From Mastigocoleus sp. MO_188.B34 (lineage in GTDB: Bacteria > Cyanobacteriota > Cyanobacteriia > Cyanobacteriales > Nostocaceae): DNA of 64,000 bases. Positions 55,200-64,000 of the stretch are shown here, piece after piece. The notes under the pieces are model-generated. The model was given only the letters and a program-made list of their open reading frames with translations, was not told where the DNA came from and did not search any database. The stretch covers positions 1-64,000 of the forward strand of contig NZ_JASJDK010000001.1 in NCBI RefSeq assembly GCF_030065675.1, in the 5' to 3' direction. Within the stretch, counting starts at the first letter, position 1. Each line of letters starts with the position of its first letter. The translations under genes and the position numbers were made by a program.

Positions 55200-58100
55200 T
55201 TAAACAGAACTTAGCTGTTTAACTTCTTGAGGATTTACTTCTGGTCTTTCAGCTTCAGAAGGCGGAACCAAAAGCCAGAACTTGGGTAAGTACTCTTGCC
55301 AATTTTGCAAAATTTTCTTGGCTTTGGCGGAGTTTGTCCGATCGCAATGGGCTTGGATTAAATCTTTGAGTTGCTTTTCACCTGCGGCGGTAATTACCTT
55401 TTGAACTTTGACATTATCTTGATTCACTAATTCAGGGAAATTACCATCCTCATCTAGGAAATATGCTAAACCACCGGTCATTCCCGCAGCAACGTTACGT
55501 CCAACTTTACCGAGAACTACAACTACACCACCAGTCATATATTCACAGCAATGATCCCCGGCTCCTTCAATTACCGCTGTTCCTTTAGAATTTCGTACTG
55601 CGAACCTTTCTCCTGCTAGACCTTGGGCAAACAACATACCACCGGTCGCCCCGTAAATACAGGTATTGCCGATAATTACATTCTGTGAGGGATCGTAAGT
55701 GATATCCGCTGGAGGATTAATAATGATTTCACCACCATTCATACCTTTACCAACATAATCGTTGGCTTCACCCTCAAGAGTAAGAATCATTCCCGGAAGA
55801 TTAAAAGCACCAAAGCTCTGACCCGCACTACCTTTGAAGTTCAAATTAACTTCTCCTTCAAAGCCATCGTTACCATACTTTGCTGCGATCGCTCCTGCTA
55901 AACGAGTACCGACAGTTCGATCGGTATTAACTACAACAAATGATTTGGTAACACTAGATTGATTTTGAATGGCAGCTTGAATATCTGCGTCTTTCAGTAG
56001 TTCATCATCTAGCACATCACCGTTACCATGTACTTCTTCGTGTTTTAACCAGCTACGATCGGCTTTAGTGTTAGGTAACTGTAATAAACAGTTAAGGTTA
56101 AGGGATTGAGTCTTAGTTAACTCAACTTCTGAGCGAGGTATGAGTAAATCTGCACGTCCGACAATTTCTGTCAAAGAACGGTAACCAAATTTTGCAAGTA
56201 AAGAACGAACTTCTTCAGCAATGAAATAGAAGAAGTTAACTACTTGTTCAGGAAGTCCAGGGAAACGCTTGCGTAATTCTTCTTTTTGGGAAGCTACACC
56301 TACAGGACAATTATTGGTATGGCAAATCCGCGCCATAATACATCCTTCAGCAATCATGGCGATGGAACCAAAGCCGAATTCTTCTGCACCCATTAAAGCA
56401 CCCATCAACACGTCCCAACCGCTCTTAAGACCGCCATCAACCCGCAAAATTACTTGATCGCGCAAGTTGTTTTCCATGAGAACGCGATGTACTTCTGTTA
56501 GTCCCAATTCCCAAGGAGAACCAGCGTGTTTAATTGAACTTAAGGGCGAAGCACCTGTTCCACCATCGTGACCGGAAATTTGGATAATATCGGCATTTCC
56601 TTTCGCAACCCCAGCAGCAATTGTCCCAATACCAATTTCTGCTACCAACTTGACAGAGACTTTGGCTTGGGGATTAATTTGATGCAAATCGAAAATTAAC
56701 TGTGCTAAATCCTCAATAGAATAAATATCATGGTGCGGGGGTGGCGAAATCAGCGTTACACCTGGCTTAGAACGTCGCAACATGGCAATATAAGGGCTGA
56801 CTTTTCTACCTGGTAACTGTCCTCCCTCTCCTGGTTTAGCACCTTGAGCAATTTTGATTTCAATTTGCTGAGCGCTCATTAAGTACTCTGGGGTAACACC
56901 AAAACGTCCCGAAGCAACTTGTTTAATTGCACTGCAAGCCCGATCTCCATTGCGCAGACCATTTAAATGGGGTAATGTGGGCGAATTTCCAGAATCATCC
57001 ACATCATCTAAAACTTTAAAACGTACCGGGTCTTCACCACCTTCCCCAGAATTAGACTTACCACCAATTCGATTCATCGCGATCGCCAAAGTCTCATGGG
57101 CTTCCCTTGAAAGGGCTCCTAAAGACATCCCACCCGTACAGAAGCGGCGTAGAATTTCACTAACTGGTTCAACTTCTTCCAAAGGAATTGAATCTCGATC
57201 GCTTTGGAAATCCAGTAAATCCCGCAAAGCGGTAATTTTTCTATTCTGTAAAGATTGTTTATAAACGCTGTAGTGGTCGTAATCTTTTGTGGCGACAGCT
57301 TTATGTAGTATTTTTGCCATTTCTGGATTGTTCATGTGGTATTCACCACCACGACGATATTGAACAAAACCCAGATTTTCTAATTTTTTCAGACTCAATT
57401 CGGGGAAAGCTTTACGATGAAAACTTAATACTTCTTGGGCTAAGTCACTAATACTTAAACCTCCGATCCGTGAAGTCGTACCCCGGAAGCCCATCGCTAG
57501 TAAATCTTCTCCAATACCAATAGCTTCAAATATTTGTGCACCTTGATAGCTGGAAAGTAGTGATATCCCCATTTTTGAGAGAATTTTGAGTAATCCAGCC
57601 TCAACAGCATGACGATAATTACTCAAAGATTCTTCTAGGCTTAAAGCTGGTAATTTACCGCGTTCCATAAATTGCTGGGTTTTTGGATCTTCCCACCAAT
57701 TTCGAACAGTATCTAATACCATGTAGGGACAAATTGCTGCAGCACCATAGCCAATCAAGCAAGCGAAATGATGGGTACTCCAACATTGGGCTGTATCAAC
57801 AAGTAAAGATACCTGCATTCGCAGTCTTTCCTTAATGAGGTGATGGTGTACAGCACCAACTGCTAATAGGGGTGGAATATAAGTGCGATCTGCATCAATA
57901 GCACATTTTTGCTCGACACGCTCTGTAAGGATCAGTATTTTACTTCCGGAGCGTACTGCTGCAGCTGCTTTTGCTTGCAAAGATTCAACTGCTGCTTGTA
58001 AGCCTTGGGGACCGTCAGCAATATCAAATAATGTTGAAAGTTCTACTGTTGTAAAGTCTGAATTCTTAATTGCTTCTAATTCAACTTCAGAAATGACTGG

Positions 58101-59900
58101 TGATTCTAATTTAATTCTGCGGGCGTATTCTGGTTGTGGATTCAGTAAATTACCCCTTTCGCCAATTTCTACTTTTAATGACATCACCAGCTTTTCCCGT
58201 AACGGGTCGATAGCAGGATTCGTTACCTGAGCAAATCTTTGCTTGAAATAGTTATACAGTAAGTGAGGTTTTTCTGATAAAACCGCTAGAGGAATATCAT
58301 CACCCATGCAGAAAGTAGGCTCCTTACCGTTTGTAGCCATGTCTTGGATCGTCATTTCCACATCTTCTGTGGTATATCCAAAGGCAAATTGATTTCTCAG
58401 TAAGGTTTTTCGGTCGATATTAGGACGTAATGCTCCTACACTACCGTTACCATTACTATTGCCATTATTGCTGTGCTTACTTTCAACCAAGGAATTAAGA
58501 TTTTGGCGGTACTGACTCAACCATTCCCCATAGGGGTATTGCTGAGCTATGCGCTGCTTGATTTGCCAATTTTTTAAAATTTCCTGGGTTTCTAAATCCA
58601 CCGCGATTGTGCGTCCCGGACCTAGTCTTCCTTTCTCAACGATTTCGGACTCTGGGAAATTTGCAACGCCGGCTTCTGAGGCGACAACAACATAATCATC
58701 TTTGGTGATGCAGTAGCGTGCTGGTCTCAAACCATTACGATCTAGGGCTGCTCCAACTTTACGTCCATCACTAAAGACCAATAAAGCTGGTCCGTCCCAG
58801 GCTTCTTGCATACCACTATAGTATTCGTAAAAATCAACAATTTCTGGATAATCCTTTAACTCTGGCTGATTTTGGTAAGCTTCTGGCACCATAATCATCA
58901 AAGCTTCCAAAGGACTACGTCCGGAACGTACTAAAACTTCAAATACATTATCTAAAGTTGCGGAATCACTGTTTTCCATCCGCACAAAAGGTCTCAATTC
59001 ATTTAAACGCCCTTCCCAAACAGGATGATTGAGTGTTGTATCTCTTGCCATCATCCAGTTTACGTTACCCACCAAAGTATTTATTTCACCATTATGTCCC
59101 AATAAACGCATTGGTTGGGCAAGGGGCCATTTCGGTAAAGTATTAGTACTAAAACGACGGTGGTAAACTGCAAAAGCAGTAATATATTGTGGATCTTTTA
59201 GATCGGTATAGAATTCTGCTAGTACAGCAGAACGAACCATACCTTTGTAAATAATTGTTCGACTTGACAGCGAACAAACATAAAAGTCTGTTAAAGGTTC
59301 TTGATTTAAACTGCGAATTTCTTTGACAACACGACGACGAGTAATGTATAGGTGCCTTTCTAAGTCATCACCACTTTTGTCATTACTTAATAAAAAAACT
59401 TGCTCTATTTGGGGTTGATTTTCTTTAGCTTGTACTCCCAAAACTTCAGGATTAACAGGTACAGAACGCCATCCCAAAACAGTTAATTTTTCTTTCGATG
59501 CAACTGCTTCAAAAGTTGTTTTTGCTATTTTTGCTGCTTCCTTGTCAGTTGGAAGAAATATCATTCCTACCCCAACTTTGCTCAGATCTTCTGGAAGCTT
59601 TATGTTATCTGCGGTTAAATTTGTTTGGAACAAGTCCCAAGGGATGGCAGTCAATATGCCTGCACCATCACCAGAATCCCGATCTGCACTACAACCTCCA
59701 CGGTGTTCCAAGCAGGTTAATCCAGCCAAAGCTTTTACCAATACTCCATGGCTGGCTTGGTTTCGGCGATGGGCAATAAAACCCACACCACAGGCATCCC
59801 TTTCCTCCACTAACCACCTTTGTCCCTGGCTGGTACTTTCTTCGGAGGAATTATTGATAAATGCCATATTTTGTTCTTGATTGTTTTGTTGGTTTTTCAT
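55200..59900 (-). CDS. gltB: Glutamate synthase large subunit, probably ferredoxin-dependent
   Basis: 1566 residues. It combines glutamine and 2-oxoglutarate into two glutamates. The N-terminal Ntn amidotransferase domain has its nucleophile at C37 ([14 protein letters not shown]) after a removable ~36-residue propeptide. A central domain, the FMN-binding synthase barrel (about 830-1260; [28 protein letters not shown]) with the 3Fe-4S cysteines in [16 protein letters not shown] (about 1185-1200), and a C-terminal GXGXG beta-helix ([32 protein letters not shown]) follow. In cyanobacteria the single large subunit (GlsF) usually works with ferredoxin; no small NADPH subunit gene is adjacent here. 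A possible attenuator is in its leader. Confidence 0.95.
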   Translation of the reverse strand: MKNQQNNQEQNMAFINNSSEESTSQGQRWLVEERDACGVGFIAHRRNQASHGVLVKALAGLTCLEHRGGCSADRDSGDGAGILTAIPWDLFQTNLTADNIKLPEDLSKVGVGMIFLPTDKEAAKIAKTTFEAVASKEKLTVLGWRSVPVNPEVLGVQAKENQPQIEQVFLLSNDKSGDDLERHLYITRRRVVKEIRSLNQEPLTDFYVCSLSSRTIIYKGMVRSAVLAEFYTDLKDPQYITAFAVYHRRFSTNTLPKWPLAQPMRLLGHNGEINTLVGNVNWMMARDTTLNHPVWEGRLNELRPFVRMENSDSATLDNVFEVLVRSGRSPLEALMIMVPEAYQNQPELKDYPEIVDFYEYYSGMQEAWDGPALLVFSDGRKVGAALDRNGLRPARYCITKDDYVVVASEAGVANFPESEIVEKGRLGPGRTIAVDLETQEILKNWQIKQRIAQQYPYGEWLSQYRQNLNSLVESKHSNNGNSNGNGSVGALRPNIDRKTLLRNQFAFGYTTEDVEMTIQDMATNGKEPTFCMGDDIPLAVLSEKPHLLYNYFKQRFAQVTNPAIDPLREKLVMSLKVEIGERGNLLNPQPEYARRIKLESPVISEVELEAIKNSDFTTVELSTLFDIADGPQGLQAAVESLQAKAAAAVRSGSKILILTERVEQKCAIDADRTYIPPLLAVGAVHHHLIKERLRMQVSLLVDTAQCWSTHHFACLIGYGAAAICPYMVLDTVRNWWEDPKTQQFMERGKLPALSLEESLSNYRHAVEAGLLKILSKMGISLLSSYQGAQIFEAIGIGEDLLAMGFRGTTSRIGGLSISDLAQEVLSFHRKAFPELSLKKLENLGFVQYRRGGEYHMNNPEMAKILHKAVATKDYDHYSVYKQSLQNRKITALRDLLDFQSDRDSIPLEEVEPVSEILRRFCTGGMSLGALSREAHETLAIAMNRIGGKSNSGEGGEDPVRFKVLDDVDDSGNSPTLPHLNGLRNGDRACSAIKQVASGRFGVTPEYLMSAQQIEIKIAQGAKPGEGGQLPGRKVSPYIAMLRRSKPGVTLISPPPHHDIYSIEDLAQLIFDLHQINPQAKVSVKLVAEIGIGTIAAGVAKGNADIIQISGHDGGTGASPLSSIKHAGSPWELGLTEVHRVLMENNLRDQVILRVDGGLKSGWDVLMGALMGAEEFGFGSIAMIAEGCIMARICHTNNCPVGVASQKEELRKRFPGLPEQVVNFFYFIAEEVRSLLAKFGYRSLTEIVGRADLLIPRSEVELTKTQSLNLNCLLQLPNTKADRSWLKHEEVHGNGDVLDDELLKDADIQAAIQNQSSVTKSFVVVNTDRTVGTRLAGAIAAKYGNDGFEGEVNLNFKGSAGQSFGAFNLPGMILTLEGEANDYVGKGMNGGEIIINPPADITYDPSQNVIIGNTCIYGATGGMLFAQGLAGERFAVRNSKGTAVIEGAGDHCCEYMTGGVVVVLGKVGRNVAAGMTGGLAYFLDEDGNFPELVNQDNVKVQKVITAAGEKQLKDLIQAHCDRTNSAKAKKILQNWQEYLPKFWLLVPPSEAERPEVNPQEVKQLSSV

Positions 59901-60880
59901 AAACTATACCCTGAGATTTTGAGTCGTTATTTTTAACACTCCGCAGTAAATTTGTTAATTATGATTTAGGAGATACATTGCAATGACTGCATGAGCGCAA
60001 TTAAAAAAGAAAAAAAATTACCTCGGGTATCATCATTTTGTTCTACCCGCGTTAATATCTATAATTGAAAAAATTATACTGAGTTAAATGAATTACAGTT
60101 TATCCTGATGAGCTTATACAAACAGATTTATATTTTGAAGGTTTCTATTATCTCAATTCATCGCTTTAGATAAATTTAGACAAAAAAGTTAGCTCGGCTC
60201 CAACCTTTAATTCTATCTCCATTAAGATTCTCAATCTCAGTGAGAGCAATTAGAATTAAAGACTTTACCGACCTTCAATTTGTATACATTTTGTTTAAGT
60301 GTTTCAGCGCTAAAATCAGCGCATTATAAATCAGCGTATTACACTATATACCCATTTGACAATTCCAAAAATTCACTTGTTTGCACATAAGCCATTTCAA
60401 TTAATGCTGCTACCATTTTCACCTCACTCAAGTAGCGAATAATCCTAAGACTCAGCTATCAATTATTGATTTCTATTTTTTCTGCAATTATTTGCAGCAA
60501 GTTGACTGTTAGTTAGTAAGAAGTTTCACATAAATTTTCAGTATTTATGTCAAAAAAAAACTTGTTTAAATGTTTGCAAAAGGATGTTTAACTATATATA
60601 CCTTATCATGCCGGACTTTAAAACCTATCTTACATTTTATCCCACCAACAAAAAAATTTAATTTTATACCTTCATGATGCCAAAGGAAGTTGTAAGTAAA
60701 ACCTTCATAATTTCATGACTTTTAAGTTTTGACTAGCAAAAAAGAATCTGAGTTGCACGTTTCCTGGGGAAGAGGGATAAAAAATAAGTCTCGACGATCG
60801 ATCGTTTTGCTGAAAATGACACTGTTAAACCAGAACTTTGCAGACACCTAAGAAATAGTTTTTAAGAGTGAGTAGAAATC
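59901..60880. other. 980-bp divergent spacer upstream of glutamate synthase
   Basis: Should contain the promoters of the glutamate synthase gene (minus) and of the phosphodiester glycosidase gene (plus). A terminator-like hairpin lies at 60010-60049. I found no NtcA consensus (GTA-N8-TAC) by eye and no gene. Confidence 0.4.
60010..60049 (-). promoter_or_regulatory. Terminator-like hairpin in the glutamate synthase leader
   Basis: Read on the minus strand, CGGGTA (60049-60044) pairs with TACCCG (60029-60024) with a 14-nt loop, followed within a few bases by an eight-T run and then a second run of six T. It is ~110 bp upstream of the start, so any transcript begun further upstream would meet a terminator before the gene. 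A conditional attenuator is possible. Confidence 0.5.
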
Positions 60881-63022
60881 ATGGGAAAAAAAGTCAATAG
60901 CTGCTTGAGTTTATCAATCTGCAACATCATGAATAGTTGTAACTATAGGTGTTTTAAGGATTCTTTGTCTTTACTGCTTTTGTTCGGACTATTCTTCTTC
61001 AGTAAGCAGTCTGTTGTATCGGCAAATTCAACCCCTGAACTCAAATTATCTTCTGAAAGCAATTCTCATTCCGTATTAAATCGCGGCGGTGTAGTTGCTT
61101 CAGGTTATCAAATTATTCTTAATGGAAAGAAATTTTCTGGAGCTTGGTTACAACGTCAGGGAAATAAAAAATCAACACTTACCTATCTTAGTGATGGAGC
61201 GCTCAGGCAAATTTTCGGCATAGATTTACTAAGCAGTCGAAAGCCAGCAATACAACCAGTTCAGTGGTTTTCTTCATTTAAACAGCCTCTTATTCTATCT
61301 GGTTGGTTAACAACAGGATATAGATATTTAGATATTACAAATTTAGCTACAAGTAAAGGGTGGAAAATTCAAAACAAAGGTAATAATTTAAGCATATATA
61401 CTCAATCAGCTAACATTGAAAATATTATTCAAGGGAAGCAAGGAAACATTGAACAGGTAATAGTAGATTTGGATCACCCCACACCTTGGCAAATTAGACA
61501 AGAAGCACCGAGAAAAAGAAAGCCACTTCCTCAGCTTCCTAAACTTAAGAATCCTGAACTTAAAAATCCTAAACTTAAAAACCCTGAACTCAAAAATCCC
61601 AAACTTACAACTCCTAAAATCACAAATCCTACGCCTAAAACTCAAAAAGATAAACCGAAACTCCCCCCATTAAATCGAGATTGGACAATTACTCTACACG
61701 GAAATCCTAATCCTAGCTTGCTAAAACGCTACGCGCCTCGTCCAGTATTACCATCATTTTTACAGTTAAATTCTTCTCAAGAAAATCTCAACCCTATTTC
61801 TCCAAGTTCTGATGACATCAACATCAATGTTCCCGAACCATTAATTAAACAAATAGAAGTTGTTGAGAACCAAACTTTAATTCGTTTGAGCGTACCGTTT
61901 GGTTATGAACCCCGGGTTAGTAGTGTGGGTAATCCTAATCGTTTAATTATTGATATCAGACCGGATGCAATGGTCGCGCGAGATATAACTTGGGCTCCAG
62001 GATTACGTTGGCGACAACAATTTGTTAACTTAGCGACAGAAAGCTTTGCTGTTAAATGGTTAGAAGTAAATCCACGCTCTTTTAACATTCAGCTTAGACC
62101 AATTTGGTCAAATCCTAGTACCCTTGTAGGAACAGCACCATTAATTAAAACCGCACAGAACTATGTTGCAGCAGCTGCAATTAATGGAGGTTTCTTTAAT
62201 CGTAAAAATCGCCTACCTCTCGGTGCGATTCGACGAAATGGACAATGGTTATCGAGCCCAATTCTTAATAGAGGTGCGATCGCGTGGAATGATTCCGGAC
62301 AATTTCATATGGGTCGCTTGAGTTTAAAGGAAACTTTAATCGCTCCAAATCAACAAAAATTAACTATTTCTACCCTTAATAGTGGCTATGTGCAAACAGG
62401 AATTGCCCGCTATACGCCAGTTTGGGGATTGGCATATATACCTTTAACAGACAACGAAGTGGTTTTAGTTGTCCGTAAAAACCGAATCTTTAGCAAGTTA
62501 CAAACAAACAAAGCAGGGGAGCAATCTATTCCCATTCCTAGAGATGGTTATTTAATTACTTCTCGTGGTGCAGGTAACAATCAACTCCAGAATTTGACTG
62601 TCGGTTCTGTTTTGCGTATTGCTAGTTCAAGTTTTCCTGTTGAATTTAACCGTTATCCGCATATTCTCGGAGCTGGACCACTATTACTGCAAAATCGCCG
62701 CATTGTGCTAGATGCGACTTTGGAAAACTTCAGTAAAGCTTTTGCCAGACAAAAAGCGATTCGTAGTGCTATTTGTACTACCGCATCTGGTCAATTAGTA
62801 ATTGCTGCAGTACATAATCGTGTAGGTGGGAAAGGTCCAACATTAGCGGAACATGCTCAGTTAATGCAGCGGATGGGATGTATCAATGCTTTAAATTTGG
62901 ATGGAGGTAGTTCAACTAGTCTTTATCTTGGAGGTCAATTAGTTGACCGTTCTCCCAACACAGCAGCAAGAGTACATAACGGAATTGGTATTTTTCTTCA
63001 ACCAAGACGTGAAAATAAGTAA
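60881..63022 (+). CDS. Exported phosphodiester glycosidase family (NAGPA-domain) protein
   Basis: 713 residues. The N-terminal hydrophobic stretch (SLSLLLLFGLFFFSKQSVVSA) is a signal peptide or anchor. Residues ~215-265 contain a proline-rich spacer of LKNPE/LKNPK pentapeptides. The C-terminal NAGPA-type domain (~425-710) has INGGFFNRKN, LGAIRRNGQWLSSP, GAGPLLLQNRRI and the strong ALNLDGGSSTSLYLGG motif. Related proteins cleave N-acetylglucosamine-1-phosphodiester bonds; bacterial members act on cell-surface glycans, but the substrate is unknown. The start may be ATG 60881 or an internal ATG. Confidence 0.85.
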   Translation: MGKKVNSCLSLSICNIMNSCNYRCFKDSLSLLLLFGLFFFSKQSVVSANSTPELKLSSESNSHSVLNRGGVVASGYQIILNGKKFSGAWLQRQGNKKSTLTYLSDGALRQIFGIDLLSSRKPAIQPVQWFSSFKQPLILSGWLTTGYRYLDITNLATSKGWKIQNKGNNLSIYTQSANIENIIQGKQGNIEQVIVDLDHPTPWQIRQEAPRKRKPLPQLPKLKNPELKNPKLKNPELKNPKLTTPKITNPTPKTQKDKPKLPPLNRDWTITLHGNPNPSLLKRYAPRPVLPSFLQLNSSQENLNPISPSSDDININVPEPLIKQIEVVENQTLIRLSVPFGYEPRVSSVGNPNRLIIDIRPDAMVARDITWAPGLRWRQQFVNLATESFAVKWLEVNPRSFNIQLRPIWSNPSTLVGTAPLIKTAQNYVAAAAINGGFFNRKNRLPLGAIRRNGQWLSSPILNRGAIAWNDSGQFHMGRLSLKETLIAPNQQKLTISTLNSGYVQTGIARYTPVWGLAYIPLTDNEVVLVVRKNRIFSKLQTNKAGEQSIPIPRDGYLITSRGAGNNQLQNLTVGSVLRIASSSFPVEFNRYPHILGAGPLLLQNRRIVLDATLENFSKAFARQKAIRSAICTTASGQLVIAAVHNRVGGKGPTLAEHAQLMQRMGCINALNLDGGSSTSLYLGGQLVDRSPNTAARVHNGIGIFLQPRRENK

Positions 63023-63360
63023 AGAAGCCAGTTTAGGAAGTTATATCCGGAGTTATTTGTAGTGAAGATAGAATAGACTTCCTAAGCAAAGAAAAGAAAA
63101 CAAATATCCAGTATAATTATTTACCTGTATTTTTACATTTAATGAAGTTAAGATTGGTTTTGACTTTTGCTTAATAAAGAGTTGATGTAGATTTTCAGAT
63201 GGGTAAAGTTATTTAATACACCGCCCTGCAAGTTTTTGTTATGTTTGGCAAGGGTGCTACGAATTGCTGATTTCCACGGTTGCAAAATTACGGCATATTT
63301 TCCATCAATGGTTAAGGTCACTAACCAATTTATCCTGTTTACCAACAAAAAGAGGTAATT
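63023..63360. other. 338-bp intergenic region, nothing recognised
   Basis: Between two plus-strand genes; no strong hairpin or repeat seen. It likely contains the promoter of the cupin gene. Confidence 0.4.
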
Positions 63361-63780
63361 ATGTCTCAATTCCAAGAAGCAACAGAAGTAGAATCCTTGA
63401 CATTTCCTCCTGCTGTTACTCCTAGAGGTATTGCTGCTACCGAACTGCGTCCCTGGGGCTCTTTCACAGTTCTCGAAGAAGGTCGCGGGTACAAGATCAA
63501 GCGTATCGAAGTCAAGCCTGGACATCGTTTGAGTCTACAGATGCATCATCATCGTAGCGAACATTGGATCGTTGTATCCGGTACAGCGAAAGTAGTTTGT
63601 GGCTCGGAAGAAATTCTGTTAAGCAACAATCAATCAACCTATGTTCCACAGTGTACAGAGCATCGCTTGGAGAATCCTGGGGTGATTCCTTTAGTACTTA
63701 TTGAAGTTCAAAATGGCGAGTATTTAGGAGAAGACGATATTATTCGCTTCCAAGATGATTACTCTCGCACTGATAGCTAA
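63361..63780 (+). CDS. Mannose-6-phosphate isomerase-like cupin (type II PMI)
   Basis: 139 residues forming a single cupin. Signature ELRPWGSFTVLEEGRGYKIKRIEVKPGHRLSLQMHHHRSEHWIVVSGTAKV contains the metal-binding histidines (HHHRSEHW), with a second motif YVPQCTEHRLEN. It resembles the C-terminal PMI domain of bifunctional ManC/AlgA enzymes, here as a stand-alone protein. It should interconvert fructose-6-P and mannose-6-P for GDP-mannose production. Start ATG has AGAGG upstream. Confidence 0.88.
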   Translation: MSQFQEATEVESLTFPPAVTPRGIAATELRPWGSFTVLEEGRGYKIKRIEVKPGHRLSLQMHHHRSEHWIVVSGTAKVVCGSEEILLSNNQSTYVPQCTEHRLENPGVIPLVLIEVQNGEYLGEDDIIRFQDDYSRTDS

Positions 63781-64000
63781 GATTTTCCCCGTATTCGGTT
63801 TTTACACCGAAGTTTAATTAGGTAAGCATTTCGTGTCGCGTCTCCCTTTGGGAGAACTCCCATTACTTAACACAAGGGAAGGCGCGAGTATTCACCCCAA
63901 TATCTAGTAATTTTGTACTTTAAGTTTGGCTATATTTTTATTTAATATATAGATTGCAAACAAAGGATTGCAAACAAAAATTATTATGTTTACCCCATCT
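63781..64000. other. Window end: repeat-like hairpins after the cupin gene
   Basis: TTCGGT (63794-63799) pairs with ACCGAA (63806-63811), a possible terminator. Further on, TCGCGTCTCCCTT (63836-63848) pairs imperfectly with AAGGGAAGGCGCGA (63874-63887), resembling a dispersed cyanobacterial hairpin repeat. No gene begins before the window ends. Confidence 0.45.

Noticed and set aside
1-64000. tRNA, rRNA, tmRNA or RNase P RNA genes
   Set aside because: I found no T-loop consensus paired with an acceptor stem and none of the conserved cores of these RNAs by eye; a covariance-model scan would be needed to be certain.

Overview
The window looks like chromosomal DNA of a filamentous, probably heterocyst-forming cyanobacterium (Nostocales; a Calothrix- or Rivularia-like genome is plausible, but I cannot name the species). 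Evidence: AT-rich DNA with many HIP1 octamers (GCGATCGC, e.g. near 4924, 17354, 19811, 24445, 34543, 55886); heptameric short tandem repeats of the kind described from heterocystous cyanobacteria (16436, 17877, 38514, 49885); an SLH-type porin; a Tic20-like protein; a probably ferredoxin-dependent glutamate synthase; and widely spaced, mostly single-gene transcription units. I found no tRNA, rRNA, CRISPR array or transposase gene.

Layout. 1-6.9 kb: the end of a protein with universal-stress domains, a UDP-glucuronate decarboxylase and UDP-glucose dehydrogenase pair (UDP-xylose supply for polysaccharide), a ChrA-type transporter and a DUF2993 protein. 7.2-13.7 kb: cinA, glyA, a small Cys-rich protein, a Tic20-like protein, an FAH-family enzyme, rpsF and a coiled-coil protein. 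14.8-26 kb: a STAS protein, a DedA protein, argG, a family 2 glycosyltransferase, rpsB-tsf, an unknown protein and recG. 26-28.7 kb: three exported proteins on the minus strand, one with a YkuD-like Cys motif and one with a His/Lys/Pro-rich segment. 29.4-33.7 kb: the most striking locus, a CHAT-TIR-AAA-like ATPase-WD40-helical-repeat gene resembling NLR/STAND immune proteins, broken by a frame change with apparent loss of half the ATPase domain and by a TGA inside one WD40 blade. 33.9-39.4 kb: recF, a small unknown, a PEP-synthase-like protein and a DUF1361 protein. 39.7-41.9 kb: an unrecognised pair of membrane-anchored genes, the second with an in-frame stop. 41.9-46 kb: a low-complexity exported protein, an SLH porin and a lipoprotein. 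46.3-49 kb: a cbiMQO metal-uptake system. 49.3-64 kb: a hotdog thioesterase, a small membrane protein, dxr, a polysaccharide deacetylase, glutamate synthase, an exported phosphodiester-glycosidase-family protein and a mannose-6-phosphate isomerase-like cupin.

How the genes relate. Housekeeping genes (translation, DNA repair, isoprenoid, nitrogen and one-carbon metabolism) alternate with cell-surface functions (UDP-sugars, glycosyltransferase, deacetylase, YkuD-like, NAGPA-like, porin). The accessory material lies mainly at 26-33.7 kb, between recG and recF, and at 39.7-41.9 kb. Small non-autonomous inverted-repeat elements are scattered between genes. The copy at 29159-29283 is flanked by a perfect 10-bp direct repeat, and a second copy at 43202-43299 lacks a 26-bp GC-rich insert sitting exactly at the dyad centre of the first.

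Limits: all homology calls come from recognising motifs in translations, with no database search. Start codons without a clear Shine-Dalgarno sequence are uncertain, and the two lesions in the CHAT-TIR locus could in principle be sequencing errors.
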